DNA of 64,000 nt from Lysinibacillus sp. FJAT-14745 (GTDB taxonomy: Bacteria; Bacillota; Bacilli; Bacillales_A; Planococcaceae). The translations under genes were made by a program, and so were the position numbers. The notes below the pieces were generated by a model. It did not search any database. It was not told the DNA's origin and was given only the letters and a program-made list of their open reading frames with translations. The stretch lies in the NCBI RefSeq assembly GCF_001275675.1, contig NZ_LITM01000002.1, positions 627,059-691,058 of the forward strand, written 5' to 3'. Within the stretch, counting starts at the first letter, position 1. Each line of letters opens with the position of its first letter. Positions 46,506 through 55,734 of the stretch are shown here, one piece after another.

Positions 46506-46716
46506 CTGTACTTCATCCTTCCAACTTCTTGTCTTTCGCTATTATACACGAAAAATGCCATTATATCATATCATATCCATAAAAGAGCGCGCTATGTACG
46601 GTTCTATTCATTTCTCTGGGAATTTTTTCATCGTTACCTCTTCAATCTAGTGGTGCGATGTGGCTATCCTCGCTTTGACTCTATTCAACTCTTTGATTCT
46701 TCTATCCTTTTCCTCC

Positions 46717-46751
46717 ATAAAAAAGCGAGGACACAAACTGTATCCTCGCTT
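46717..46751 (-). terminator. Intrinsic terminator of the S1-domain gene
   Basis: AAGCGAGGATACA pairs with TGTCCTCGCTT and is followed on the minus strand by TTTTATGG. Confidence 0.85.
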
Positions 46752-46758
46752 GTCTAGT

Positions 46759-47895
46759 TTATTTAAAATTTTTCAGTTTATCGCCAATGACATCACCGAA
46801 AGAGAAGCCTGTGTTTTCTTCTGGTAATTCATAGTCGATTACTTCCTCTGCCTCGGGATTTTCAAGTAAATCCTTAATGCTTAATGCCAATCGGCCTTCT
46901 TCAGCATTTACGTCAAGCACTTTCACCTGTACCTCTTGTCCTTCTTTTAGAGCTTCGTGTGGTGTGTTAATATGCTTATGCGCGATTTGTGAAATATGCA
47001 CTAAACCTTCTACACCTGGGAAAACTTCCACAAATGCTCCGAATGAAGTAAGTCGTTTTACTTTGCCATCTAGCACTGTACCTTTCGCGGCACGCTCATC
47101 GATGTTCGACCAAGGACCAGGAATCGTTTCCTTAATGGATAGCGAAATACGCTCATTTTCTGGGTCTACAGAAAGGACTTTCACCTTTACCTCTTGTCCT
47201 TCTGATAAAACCTCGCTCACATCGCTCACATGCTCATGAGACACTTGTGAGATATGCACAAGGCCATCAATACCACCAAGGTCAATGAATGCACCAAATG
47301 ATGCGATACGCTGTACTTTACCGTCTAAAACATCGCCAGTTTTAATTTGATTAATGACATTTTTCTTTTGAGAAGCTTTTTCAGATTCCACTACAGCACG
47401 ATGTGATAAAATTAAGCGATTTTTTTCTTTATCAAGCTCTACAATTTTAAAGCTAAGAGATTTGCCTTTATAGTCTTCAAAATCATCAACAAAGTAGTCT
47501 TCTACTAGGGAGGCTGGAACGAAGCCACGTACTCCTAAATCTACGACAAGACCACCTTTAACAATGTCTTTTACTTCCGCTTCGAAAATTTCCTCAGCGT
47601 TGAATTGTTGCTCAAGAGTATCCCATGCTTTTAAAGCATCTACTTTACGTTTTGATAATACATAGTTTCCTTCTTCAACTTTTGTAATCATCAACTCCAA
47701 CTCATCTCCAACAGAGATTACGTCAGACGCTTTTTCAATGTGTAAGCTGGATAATTCACTTATTGGCACAATACCGTCAAACGGTGCACCTGGAATTGAA
47801 ACAGTTACCGCTTTTTCATCAACCTGCTCTGCAATACCTTTGACGATATCACCTTCGTTAAACGTTTGTTCTGCATAGTTCATTTCTTCAGACAT
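46759..47895 (-). CDS. ypfD: S1 RNA-binding domain protein (YpfD/S1 homologue)
   Basis: A 378-residue protein with four S1 domains starting near residues 14, 100, 185 and 270. Each has the G-x-V-x-x-I-x-x-F-G-A-F pattern in the last two (GKVQRIASFGAFIDLGG, GKVKRLTSFGAFVEVFPG). It is the short form of ribosomal protein S1 found in Bacillota (YpfD), which is not a firm ribosomal protein there. It binds RNA in the cytoplasm. AGGAGGG lies 6 bases before the ATG, and cmk lies upstream as in many bacteria. Confidence 0.94.
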   Translation of the reverse strand: MSEEMNYAEQTFNEGDIVKGIAEQVDEKAVTVSIPGAPFDGIVPISELSSLHIEKASDVISVGDELELMITKVEEGNYVLSKRKVDALKAWDTLEQQFNAEEIFEAEVKDIVKGGLVVDLGVRGFVPASLVEDYFVDDFEDYKGKSLSFKIVELDKEKNRLILSHRAVVESEKASQKKNVINQIKTGDVLDGKVQRIASFGAFIDLGGIDGLVHISQVSHEHVSDVSEVLSEGQEVKVKVLSVDPENERISLSIKETIPGPWSNIDERAAKGTVLDGKVKRLTSFGAFVEVFPGVEGLVHISQIAHKHINTPHEALKEGQEVQVKVLDVNAEEGRLALSIKDLLENPEAEEVIDYELPEENTGFSFGDVIGDKLKNFK

Positions 47896-47951
47896 ATGTA
47901 ACCCTCCTTCGCATCTTCCCTTACTATTTTATTCGATATTGAAGACAAAGA

Positions 47952-48001
47952 CAAAAATAAATCCTTTAAATTCAAAAAATGTCTGAAATTTTTGGATTTA
48001 T
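47952..48001 (-). terminator. Intrinsic terminator of cmk, overlapping its stop codon
   Basis: ATAAATCC pairs with GGATTTAT, with an inner AAATTTC/GAATTT-type stem, followed on the minus strand by TTTTTGTC. Confidence 0.6.
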
Positions 48002-48672
48002 ATCATTTTTTCTTGCGCTAATTTTAAAATGGCTAGTGCTGCTTCATCAATTGACAATGCTGTCGTGTCTAAAAATATGGCATCTTCTGCTTGAATTAGT
48101 GGCGATGCTTCACGTTCGCTATCCATTTTATCGCGCAGGGCAATTTCTTCTTGAAGCTTTTCAATGGAAGATTCAATTCCTCGTTTTTGATTGTCAATAA
48201 AACGACGTCTTGCTCTCTCTTCTACAGTTGCAGACATAAAGATTTTTAGTTCTGCATTCTTTAATACATGCGTAGCAATATCTCGCCCATCCATAACAAC
48301 ACCACCGTTATCCGCAAGCTTTTGTTGCTGCTCTACTAATAGTTCACGTATTTTAGCATGAGCCGCTACTTGTGAAACCGATGAAGTTACCTCATTTGAT
48401 CGAATTTCCGCCGACACGTTCTTCCCGTCTAAAAAAACAAGCTGTCCTTCAGAAGAAGGCTTTAATTCAATTATGCTTGATGCTAGCATTTCTGCTAATT
48501 TTGTTTCATCATCTAAATGTATGTTTTGTTGCATTGCTTTATACGTCACAGCACGATACATAGCACCTGTGTCGATATAAGTAAATCCAAGTGCCTCTGC
48601 AACAATTTTCGCGATTGTGCTTTTTCCAGCACCAGCCGGTCCATCAATCGCAATTTGAATGTTTTTCTTCAT
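47998..48672 (-). CDS. cmk: Cytidylate kinase
   Basis: Cmk phosphorylates CMP and dCMP with ATP. The P-loop is DGPAGAGKST (10-19), followed by YIDTGAMYRAVT (about 33-44), the MDGRDIATHVL segment (about 126-136) and the C-terminal DTTALSIDEA. The length of 224 is typical. The gene lies upstream of the S1-domain gene. The AGGGAGAATT site precedes the ATG. Confidence 0.97.
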   Translation of the reverse strand: MKKNIQIAIDGPAGAGKSTIAKIVAEALGFTYIDTGAMYRAVTYKAMQQNIHLDDETKLAEMLASSIIELKPSSEGQLVFLDGKNVSAEIRSNEVTSSVSQVAAHAKIRELLVEQQQKLADNGGVVMDGRDIATHVLKNAELKIFMSATVEERARRRFIDNQKRGIESSIEKLQEEIALRDKMDSEREASPLIQAEDAIFLDTTALSIDEAALAILKLAQEKMI

Positions 48673-48706
48673 AATTCTCCCTACTTTCTATCACACCATA
48701 TTGTAT

Positions 48707-48738
48707 CATAAAAAAGCCCTCTTCAAGGAGAGGGCTTT
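48707..48738 (-). terminator. Intrinsic terminator between ypfA and cmk
   Basis: AAAGCCCTC pairs with GAGGGCTTT and is followed on the minus strand by TTTATG. It would stop transcription coming from ypfA. Confidence 0.8.
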
Positions 48739-48837
48739 CTTAAATCAAATTACTAATCAATTTGAAGGTGTGTAAACTACCTACAAAAATCCATGGTATT
48801 TCTACTCATCAATAAAGGTTGGGAAGACCAATCAATT

Positions 48838-49030
48838 ATGCCTCGGCATAATTGCGTCCGGAATCGGCTTTGTGCTTAGGCCTGCGTGATGCAGGTCAGT
48901 TAGCCGTTATCGCTTGGATGCGATGATTTTAGGCTAACATCCTTTATTAATTCCTTTCCGATTCCGTGATATCCGCCGGAGGCTTTAACTTCTATCAGCG
49001 GGTATTTGTACCTGCTGATAGAAGTTAATA
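48838..49030. repeat. Intergenic repeat, family B, longest copy
   Basis: GCCTCGGCATAATTG to GGAATCGG at the left faces CCGATTCCG to CCGGAGGC at 48956-48982, an imperfect terminal inverted repeat of a MITE-like unit. It contains CTTTGTGCTTAGGCCTGC. It is followed by a perfect-looking hairpin, AACTTCTATCAGC to GCTGATAGAAGTT, with a TTTG loop at 48990-49029. It has no gene. Confidence 0.65.
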
Positions 49031-49041
49031 AGCGTAAAAAA

Positions 49042-49701
49042 TCAAGCATCAAAAGGATTTATTTCTTTACGACGATTCACTAACTGACGTTCAAAGCAGA
49101 AACGAACAATATGCTGTTGGTCTACTTCATCAGTATCTGTTAATTGTATAGTTGCCATTTTTTTGTCATCTTTTTCGAATATACGAACAACCATCGCATC
49201 CGTGGTCACGTATTTTACATCCCCATTGGTAAATGGTAAAACGATTGTTAACTGAACCTCATCATCATCTTGGAAAGCAATTGCCCCTTTCAAGATAACT
49301 GCTAAACCACCTGCGCTAATATCTGCTGTTACTAGCTGATATTTGTAATCTTTAAACTGTATCGCTACATCCACAGGCGTTTCCACACGTACATATTCAC
49401 GACGTTGAATTTTGATAAAGTCATCTGCCTTTGGACAATGCAACATAATCATAGGTATATTGCCAGATTTACGTCCAATCACTTCAGTATTGAAAGCAAA
49501 TGATTGTTTATCCTCTGTGCGAAAAGTTGCTCTAAATTCAGAACCATCTATTAAAAAAGCTGTTTTCTTTGTAGCAACATTTATTGGATAATCGATGTAA
49601 ATAATATTTTCTTTTTGTTCTACAACTTTACAGCGGAATATTTCAACACGCTCTGTATAAGTTGGTTCAAGTTCTAATTGTGTACCAATTTTTATTTCCA
49701 T
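49042..49701 (-). CDS. ypfA: PilZ-domain c-di-GMP receptor (YpfA/MotI-like)
   Basis: A 219-residue protein with an N-terminal YcgR-like domain (about 1-95) and a C-terminal PilZ domain. The c-di-GMP ligands are the R-R-E-Y-V-R segment (about 100-105) and D-I-S-A-G-G (about 138-143). In Bacillus subtilis YpfA (MotI, DgrA) binds c-di-GMP and acts as a clutch on the flagellar stator MotA, so it likely brakes motility here too. The start is the ATG at 49701 with GGGGAG six bases upstream. It lies after ypeB on the same strand. Confidence 0.93.
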   Translation of the reverse strand: MEIKIGTQLELEPTYTERVEIFRCKVVEQKENIIYIDYPINVATKKTAFLIDGSEFRATFRTEDKQSFAFNTEVIGRKSGNIPMIMLHCPKADDFIKIQRREYVRVETPVDVAIQFKDYKYQLVTADISAGGLAVILKGAIAFQDDDEVQLTIVLPFTNGDVKYVTTDAMVVRIFEKDDKKMATIQLTDTDEVDQQHIVRFCFERQLVNRRKEINPFDA

Positions 49702-49785
49702 GAGCATCTCCCCGAACACAAATATACCTATATTATCGCATGAGATGCCCATTTTGGCTATATTAACTGGTATTTTTTTCTTATA

Positions 49786-51069
49786 TTACGTTAAATATTC
49801 CACTTTTAAAACATTGTGATTTTCAGCGTCAATAACAATTCTAAATGTTTCTTGCGTGTTTTTATCACGGACCGCAATTACCTCATAACAAAGACGTTGT
49901 TCGAATTGACCGTTATCTGTATAAATATTTCTTACTTCTTGTACTTTCACATCGTCATCGAAGAAAGTTTTCCAATCAATCGGTTTTGGAGTTTGTGGTT
50001 TAATCGTCTCTGCCTGAATATATTCCATCGCATTTGCACCAAGTAACTCGCCTGTATCCTTAGCAAGTTTTAATTGCACCCCATCTGCATAAATCAATGC
50101 ATTATCGCCAGGGTGCACACGTGCAAATGTCACATGCCATGCTTGATGGTTTTCACGAGATTCCACAAATGCAACATCATTCATGCCAAGTAGTTTTAAA
50201 TATTCTTCAGCTTTTTTCATAATTTCATCTTGTGATAGCCTTGCTTCATCTACTGGACGTTCCACTAAATAAGATATTAAATGTCCACCCTTTTCCGTTA
50301 GATCTACGTATCCTAATCGAATACCTTGATGGAATTGGATATGATAAAACGGATATGGTGCAGTATCGCTACTTTTTGTAACAGTAAATGTTGCATCTTT
50401 TATGATTGGGAATAAATGTTTTACTTTTTCCAATGCTTCTTTTTCAGTAATGGTTGAATCTTGTAATGCTTTAAGATCTATTTTTTTCTGCCAATCTGAT
50501 TCACTTAATGTAAGTGGGAAGTCTTTTTCACTGTAACCCTTTAATGTCTTTTGTACATTATCAAATGTTGTAGTTGGGTTCTTAGTATCTACTTGTCTTA
50601 ACCAGACATCCATCTTACCGTTGTTTTTATAAAAATCTACTGTTGCAGCTGACCATTCATCTGAAAGTGATTGTAAATTTGTAGAGACTTGTGGCATTTT
50701 TTCTCGCCAAGCTTGATAATCACCAGTTTTAGATGTTTTCTTTGCCTCATCTCCTAGGCGCCCTAAGTAGCTTAGCCAGTCGTTCGACATTCCCTGCCCG
50801 ATAGGAATATTCGACATAGAAGATTGAACGTCAGAGCTTAGTCGCCAAACAGATTCTAACTCATTGTGAATGGCATCGTCATCTCGAAACAATAGAGATT
50901 GTGAAACAGCTCGTTGTAGATGCGATAATTTCTCAGATGCATCCGTTAAATTATCCGTGTACTGAGCTAGCACAGTACGTTGTAGACTTACATTTTTTCC
51001 GTGCATATTTATGCTATAAGCCCCTAAACCAATAACCGCGGCAGTGAGTATAACGAGCATCGTTCTCAT
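49786..51069 (-). CDS. ypeB: Germination protein YpeB
   Basis: YpeB is made in the forespore with SleB, and each stabilises the other in the dormant spore; proteolysis of YpeB during germination is linked to SleB activity. The 427-residue protein has an N-terminal signal anchor (1-20), a helical N-terminal half to about 200 and PepSY-like repeats in the second half (LKDITFTV- and LLGMNDVAFVE-type segments). It lies 15 bases after sleB in a two-gene operon. It is slightly shorter than the Bacillus subtilis protein. Confidence 0.95.
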   Translation of the reverse strand: MRTMLVILTAAVIGLGAYSINMHGKNVSLQRTVLAQYTDNLTDASEKLSHLQRAVSQSLLFRDDDAIHNELESVWRLSSDVQSSMSNIPIGQGMSNDWLSYLGRLGDEAKKTSKTGDYQAWREKMPQVSTNLQSLSDEWSAATVDFYKNNGKMDVWLRQVDTKNPTTTFDNVQKTLKGYSEKDFPLTLSESDWQKKIDLKALQDSTITEKEALEKVKHLFPIIKDATFTVTKSSDTAPYPFYHIQFHQGIRLGYVDLTEKGGHLISYLVERPVDEARLSQDEIMKKAEEYLKLLGMNDVAFVESRENHQAWHVTFARVHPGDNALIYADGVQLKLAKDTGELLGANAMEYIQAETIKPQTPKPIDWKTFFDDDVKVQEVRNIYTDNGQFEQRLCYEVIAVRDKNTQETFRIVIDAENHNVLKVEYLT

Positions 51070-51084
51070 TTTTTTCCTCCTTTC

Positions 51085-51909
51085 TTATGAACAGAAAATG
51101 TGTTCTCCAATTCGTTTAATTTGAGGTCGTGACCATATCCACTTACTAGTTGCTGTTTTCGGATTAAAATAATAGAGTGCATTTTCTGAAGGATCCCATC
51201 CATTCATAGCGTCAAGAACCGCTTCTTTTGCACGTTCATTTGGTTCAAGCCAAATTTGTCCATCTGCCACCGCAGTAAACGCTAGTGGTTGGAAAATAAT
51301 ACCTGAAATAGTATTTGGGAATTCAGGACTTTCCAAACGATTTAAAATAACAGCCGCTACAGCCACTTGACCTTCATACGGCTCTCCCCTAGATTCACCA
51401 TAAACCGCATTCGCCATTAACTGTACATCTCTGTCAGTATACTTTGGAGGTACTTGAGTTTTAGTCCCATTATTATTACTACTACCACTACTTTTACCTC
51501 CACCACCACCGCCGCCGCCAGTGTTTGTTTTCACTTGCTGTTCAAGTGGCGTACCACCATAATAGGTAAATTGATTTCCTGCATTTAATTGCGCTTTTAC
51601 CCATCCTTCATCATAATCTGAATATCCTGATAAAGCTTTTTTAGTTTTAGCACCGGCTATTCCATCTACTGGTAAACCATATTTCTCTTGGAAAATTCGT
51701 AAAGCCCAATATGTGTTATAGCCAAATTTGCCATCAATTTTACTTTTATAAAACCCTAAGTATTGTAGCCTTGCCTGTAGCTCAATTACATCATCTCCAT
51801 AAGCACCACGAGAAATCTGTTGCCCGGTAAATGCAATGGCGTCATTTTGCGGAATAGCAAATATACTAATCCCCAACATTAAAGCAAAAATTATGCTTAT
51901 TAAACGCAT
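51085..51909 (-). CDS. sleB: Spore cortex-lytic enzyme SleB
   Basis: SleB is a lytic transglycosylase that degrades the muramic-lactam-containing cortex during germination. The 274-residue protein has a signal peptide (to about 27), a peptidoglycan-binding domain (about 34-95: LQARLQYLGFYKSKIDG), a glycine- and serine-rich linker (GGGGGGGGKSSGSS) and a catalytic SleB/hydrolase-2 domain (about 155-274) beginning LMANAVYGESRGEPYEG with the catalytic glutamate. The start is the ATG at 51909, since AAAGGAG lies 8 bases upstream; earlier in-frame starts overlap the site. It precedes ypeB. Confidence 0.96.
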   Translation of the reverse strand: MRLISIIFALMLGISIFAIPQNDAIAFTGQQISRGAYGDDVIELQARLQYLGFYKSKIDGKFGYNTYWALRIFQEKYGLPVDGIAGAKTKKALSGYSDYDEGWVKAQLNAGNQFTYYGGTPLEQQVKTNTGGGGGGGGKSSGSSNNNGTKTQVPPKYTDRDVQLMANAVYGESRGEPYEGQVAVAAVILNRLESPEFPNTISGIIFQPLAFTAVADGQIWLEPNERAKEAVLDAMNGWDPSENALYYFNPKTATSKWIWSRPQIKRIGEHIFCS

Positions 51910-51967
51910 GATCATCACTCCTTTTTTTCATAGCTTGAAACAAACGACTCATTTTATACATATAAAT

Positions 51968-52075
51968 TTTGCCTCGGTAAAATTGCGTCTGGAATCGTCT
52001 TTGTGCTTAGGCCTGCACGATTGAGTTCCTCTATTTCAGCTACAGGTGTTTGGACACCGGCTGAAAAGTAACTTA
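51968..52075. repeat. Intergenic repeat, family B
   Basis: The copy begins TGCCTCGGTAAAATTGCGTC, followed by TGGAATCG and CTTTGTGCTTAGGCCTGC as at 48838. It then switches to GAGTTCCTCTATTTCAG as at 4540 and ends in a hairpin with TTCAGC and GCTGAA arms and AGGTGT/ACACC inside around TTTG. Confidence 0.65.
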
Positions 52076-52123
52076 AATCCGTATTCATCTCACCACCTAT
52101 AGAAGAAGATTTGCTGAAAGAAG

Positions 52124-52170
52124 TTAAAAAATAGAAAAGCGCAGAAATCTTTTTTAGATTTCTACGCTTT
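52124..52170 (-). terminator. Intrinsic terminator of prsW
   Basis: AAAGCGTAGAAATCT pairs with AGATTTCTGCGCTTT and is followed on the minus strand by TCTATTTTTT. Confidence 0.85.
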
Positions 52171-52843
52171 ATATTTTTTTATGCATATGCAAATGTTGTA
52201 CTAGGTGATAATGAGCAAGCTTGACTTTTCGTAGCCCAAACCACCACAAAAATAGCATAAAAGGTATCATTAAATATACCCAATAGCCTTTAAATGATAA
52301 AATTGTATTATATAGAATGTGTAATACTACCGGTGCACAAAGCGCCATAGCAATCATTTCTTTCGTCTTTGCAAGCTTTGAAAACTTGGCACGTCCATAA
52401 TAATAGCCCATTACAACACCGAACAAAGCATGACTTGATACAGGTAATAATGCACGCATAAATGCAGTATCCAAACCGAAAGAAAATAAATAAAGCACAT
52501 TTTCTATCGTGGCAAAACCAAGAGATATACTTGCACCATACAGTATGCCATCATAAGGATCATCAAATTCTACATGATTATAGATTGCGATTAAAAGCAC
52601 AAACCATTTAAAAAACTCTTCGACTACACTAGAGAAAACTACATCTTGTAGATAAAAATATCGAAAGACCCCTTCCTCTGTTAGTACATATTGTAAAAAC
52701 AAGATTGGGAACGTTAAAAATGCGCCATACAAAAACGTTTGAAGTAAAGTTCTTCTTGGCTCAGTTGCCATCTGATTGCGCAAATAAAAGTAACTGAAAA
52801 GCGCTAGACCGGGAGCAATGGCAGCTGATAATAAAATGATCAT
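52169..52843 (-). CDS. prsW: Intramembrane protease PrsW
   Basis: PrsW performs site-1 cleavage of the anti-sigma factor RsiW in Bacillus subtilis, activating sigma-W under envelope stress. The 224-residue multi-pass protein carries E-E-F-F-K (about 75-79), FATIENVLYLF (about 109-119) and SHALFGVVMGYYYG, the acidic and histidine motifs of the family. About eight membrane helices are visible. The start is the ATG at 52843, with GGAG eight bases upstream. RsiW and sigma-W are not in this window. Synteny with sleB matches Bacillus subtilis. Confidence 0.94.
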   Translation of the reverse strand: MIILLSAAIAPGLALFSYFYLRNQMATEPRRTLLQTFLYGAFLTFPILFLQYVLTEEGVFRYFYLQDVVFSSVVEEFFKWFVLLIAIYNHVEFDDPYDGILYGASISLGFATIENVLYLFSFGLDTAFMRALLPVSSHALFGVVMGYYYGRAKFSKLAKTKEMIAMALCAPVVLHILYNTILSFKGYWVYLMIPFMLFLWWFGLRKVKLAHYHLVQHLHMHKKI

Positions 52844-52861
52844 GATGCCGGCTCCTTTCAA

Positions 52862-53010
52862 AAATCAATTTCGCCTTGACATAATTATGTTAAGATTTTA
52901 AAATTCGTGACATCCTTCTAATGCTTTTGGCCAACAGTGTTTTTTGCGCGACAGCGTTAGCCGCATAATGTTGGTCAACTTTGGCGGTTTCGTAGGATGT
53001 AAAATTCCTT
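52862..53010. repeat. Degenerate intergenic repeat between prsW and ansA
   Basis: The left part AAAATCAATTTCGCCTTGAC parallels 4455-4475. Inside, TTGGCCAACA and TGTTGGTCAA are inverted around GCGCGACAGCGTTAGCCGC, which resembles the core of family A. It is probably a hybrid or old copy. Confidence 0.4.
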
Positions 53011-53191
53011 AGCCTAGTTTATCTTTTTCTGTCGATACATTAAAAAATACATTTGTATGTCTCATGCGGAAAAACTACTGTGACATTAATCTTCCGTTTT
53101 CGACAAAAAAATATCTGTTACATGAAGATAAACTGCTATTATTATACCATGATTTGACTTAAAACTTTTTAAAAGGAGATATTTATTTTTT

Positions 53192-54160
53192 ATGAAAAAA
53201 ACAATTTTATTAATTCATACAGGTGGAACTATTTCTATGGCGATGAGCGATGAAGGTGCGGTTATGCCAAACAAGGAAAATCCTCTAATGAAGGAAAGCA
53301 GCAAACTTGATGCACTTGCCACAATTATTGAAATGGAGGCTTTTAACCTCCCATCACCACATATTACACCAAAAGAAATGCTTAAATTGCGTAATCTTAT
53401 TATCGAAAAAGTTGCTGAGGAGAAAATCGACGGTGTTGTCATCACCCACGGTACTGATACATTAGAAGAAACAGCTTATTTTTTAGAGTTAACGACTGAT
53501 TTATCAATTCCTATTGTTTTAACAGGTGCAATGCGCTCTTCAAACGAACTTGGTGCAGACGGAATTTATAATTTAGTAGAAGCCGTTCGCGTAGCAGTAG
53601 ATGAAGAAGCCCGTGAAAAAGGTGTACTTGTTGTTATGAATGACGAGGTCCATCTAGCTGTTAACACTACAAAAACAAGCACTAGTTCTGTCAATACCTT
53701 TCAGTCTCCTCAATATGGCCCGATCGGACTTATTACAAAATCAAGAATATTGTTTCACCATGCCCCTATCAGCCGTCAATATGTAGATATTGATGGATTA
53801 ACAAAACGAGTAGCCATGCTGAAAGTGTATGCTGGCATGGAAGTTGACTTACTTGATGTAGTACTCGCATGTAAATATGACGGCGTTGTGTTAGAAGGCC
53901 TTGGACAAGGCAACGTCCCTCCAACAGTTGTTAAAGGTATTGAAAGTCTTTTAGAGCGCGGTATTCCTGTTATACTCGTATCCCGTTGTTTTAATGGTAT
54001 CGCAGAAGGTGTTTACGGCTATGTTGGTGGTGGCAAAATGCTCGAAGACTTAGGAGCTATATTTGCAACTGGTATTAATGGTCAAAAGGCGCGATTAAAA
54101 TTATTAATTGGACTAAACAAAGTTGGAACTCCACTTGATTTAAAGGACTTCTTCATGTAA
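53192..54160 (+). CDS. ansA: L-asparaginase
   Basis: A type-I (cytoplasmic-type, no signal peptide) asparaginase that hydrolyses asparagine to aspartate and ammonia. The 322-residue protein has the first threonine site in HTGGTISM (9-16), the second in ITHGTDTLEETAYF (about 83-96), and the TGAMRSSNELGADG segment (about 112-125). AAAGGAG precedes the ATG. It is one of the few plus-strand genes and has its own promoter. No ansB (aspartase) follows, unlike the ansAB operon of Bacillus subtilis. Confidence 0.95.
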   Translation: MKKTILLIHTGGTISMAMSDEGAVMPNKENPLMKESSKLDALATIIEMEAFNLPSPHITPKEMLKLRNLIIEKVAEEKIDGVVITHGTDTLEETAYFLELTTDLSIPIVLTGAMRSSNELGADGIYNLVEAVRVAVDEEAREKGVLVVMNDEVHLAVNTTKTSTSSVNTFQSPQYGPIGLITKSRILFHHAPISRQYVDIDGLTKRVAMLKVYAGMEVDLLDVVLACKYDGVVLEGLGQGNVPPTVVKGIESLLERGIPVILVSRCFNGIAEGVYGYVGGGKMLEDLGAIFATGINGQKARLKLLIGLNKVGTPLDLKDFFM

Positions 54161-54188
54161 GACTAATGTATTCAATATTCTCTTAAGT

Positions 54189-55730
54189 TTATGTATCTAC
54201 AATTTGCTTATAATAATTCAAGATATTATGTAAATGATTGATTGCTATCTCAAAATCCGGCTGAATAACAGACAGTTGTATGAAACTTCTTTGACGTAAG
54301 TATTGGCTATCCGCATGAACATACAAACCATTTAAATTCAAATCTCTCTGTAGATTTGCCAAAGCCTTAGGAAGTTGTAACGTGATTAGCATCGGATACT
54401 GTCTAGTTGAAACTTGATAGTGCATAAATGGTAGCTGCAGCAATGTTTTAAAGCGTTGCCGTAGCTGTCCATACCTTTCCGGATAAGCTTGTAATGCTGT
54501 AGAAACATTTGCAACAAGTACTGCTGGCAATGTAAACGGAATCGCACCTTGTTGGTAATTAGCTAAATCGAGATAAGCAGGTAATGTTGAAGAAGATTTC
54601 ACAACGTTTTGCGAAAAAACAAAAGCCAAACCACTGAGCGCACCAATTGCTTTTCCACTCACCGCAGTCGCTAAATAACAATCTTTTAAAGAAAATGGCA
54701 TTGCTCCGAAAGAGCTAATGCAATCAATGCAAAGCTTTATATTATAACGATTAGTAAGCTGTAAAATTTCCTTTAAATCATTACATGTACCAGTCGACGT
54801 TTCTCCATGTACTGCAAGAAGCCATTGATAAGCTCTTTTTTGCAAATAAGAGTCCAACTTATTTGTATCAAAGGAACTTCCCCAATCTTGTTCAACTACA
54901 TCAAAATCTAATGACCATCTCTCTGCTTGCTTTCGAAGACGTTCTCCAAACTCACCATTTGTTAATATTAGTCCACGCCCTAATTGTTGAGCCTTCAATT
55001 GCCCTAGCATAACTTCATTTGCCAATGTCCCAGTTCCTACAATTGTAGCTACATGCGCTGCTTCTGATAGTTGCAGCAATTTATTTCTCATTTGCTCAAA
55101 TAATGATTGAAAGCCTAATGAACGATGAGAAAGCTCAGAATACATAAATGGTTCGTTTTGTTTTACTGGACCTGGATAAAATGTATGGCACTCCTTCGCA
55201 AGTCTTTGCTGCAAAGACTTTTCAAACTGCTGTCTCGATAGTACCATTGGTAAAAATAAAGCATCCTCTGTCCCTGTAGCAGGTGCAAATTGGGTAAATC
55301 CCATTTGCTTATAAAGTTTCTCCTCACGAGTAGTACCTGAAATAACAGCTGCCGAATAACCTTTTTCGTAGGCAAAAGCAGTTAAAGCCTGTGTCAATTT
55401 CAAAAGTACTCTTCCTGTTCGATACGCCTTCTTGACGGCAAGCAAGCGAATTTCACATAGCTTAGTACTAATCTCTTTTGATAAATACTGCTCAACCTTT
55501 CCTATCTTTTCATCAATTGAAAACGGCCTTTTCTCTCTAAATGCTAGCATGCCTATAAGTTCTATTCCTTTATAAACAACAATATACGTATTTTCATGAT
55601 GAAAACGGTCCACTTTTTTTCTTTCGGAGTTAGGCTTATGCTGTGGAATTTCTTCGACAAAGGTTTCATAATTTAATCGTGCAATTTCCTCAAACTCCGC
55701 TTCTGTATGCGCAATTTTACACCAATACAT
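54189..55730 (-). CDS. Fusion of GNAT acetyltransferase and class V aminotransferase
   Basis: The 513-residue protein joins two enzymes. Residues 1-165 form a GNAT-like acetyltransferase (ELIGMLAFREKRPF, then LCEIRLLAVKKAYRTGRVLLKL and YKQMGF). Residues 180-513 form a PLP aminotransferase of the class V/serine-pyruvate type: FYPGPV (184-189), GTGTLANEV (232-240), H309, D336 for the pyridine nitrogen and K360 as the PLP lysine (AVSGKAIG). All core residues are present. The two activities could act on one small molecule in turn; the substrate cannot be read. It lies 4 bases after plsY on the same strand. Confidence 0.85.
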   Translation of the reverse strand: MYWCKIAHTEAEFEEIARLNYETFVEEIPQHKPNSERKKVDRFHHENTYIVVYKGIELIGMLAFREKRPFSIDEKIGKVEQYLSKEISTKLCEIRLLAVKKAYRTGRVLLKLTQALTAFAYEKGYSAAVISGTTREEKLYKQMGFTQFAPATGTEDALFLPMVLSRQQFEKSLQQRLAKECHTFYPGPVKQNEPFMYSELSHRSLGFQSLFEQMRNKLLQLSEAAHVATIVGTGTLANEVMLGQLKAQQLGRGLILTNGEFGERLRKQAERWSLDFDVVEQDWGSSFDTNKLDSYLQKRAYQWLLAVHGETSTGTCNDLKEILQLTNRYNIKLCIDCISSFGAMPFSLKDCYLATAVSGKAIGALSGLAFVFSQNVVKSSSTLPAYLDLANYQQGAIPFTLPAVLVANVSTALQAYPERYGQLRQRFKTLLQLPFMHYQVSTRQYPMLITLQLPKALANLQRDLNLNGLYVHADSQYLRQRSFIQLSVIQPDFEIAINHLHNILNYYKQIVDT

Positions 55731-55734
55731 ATAA

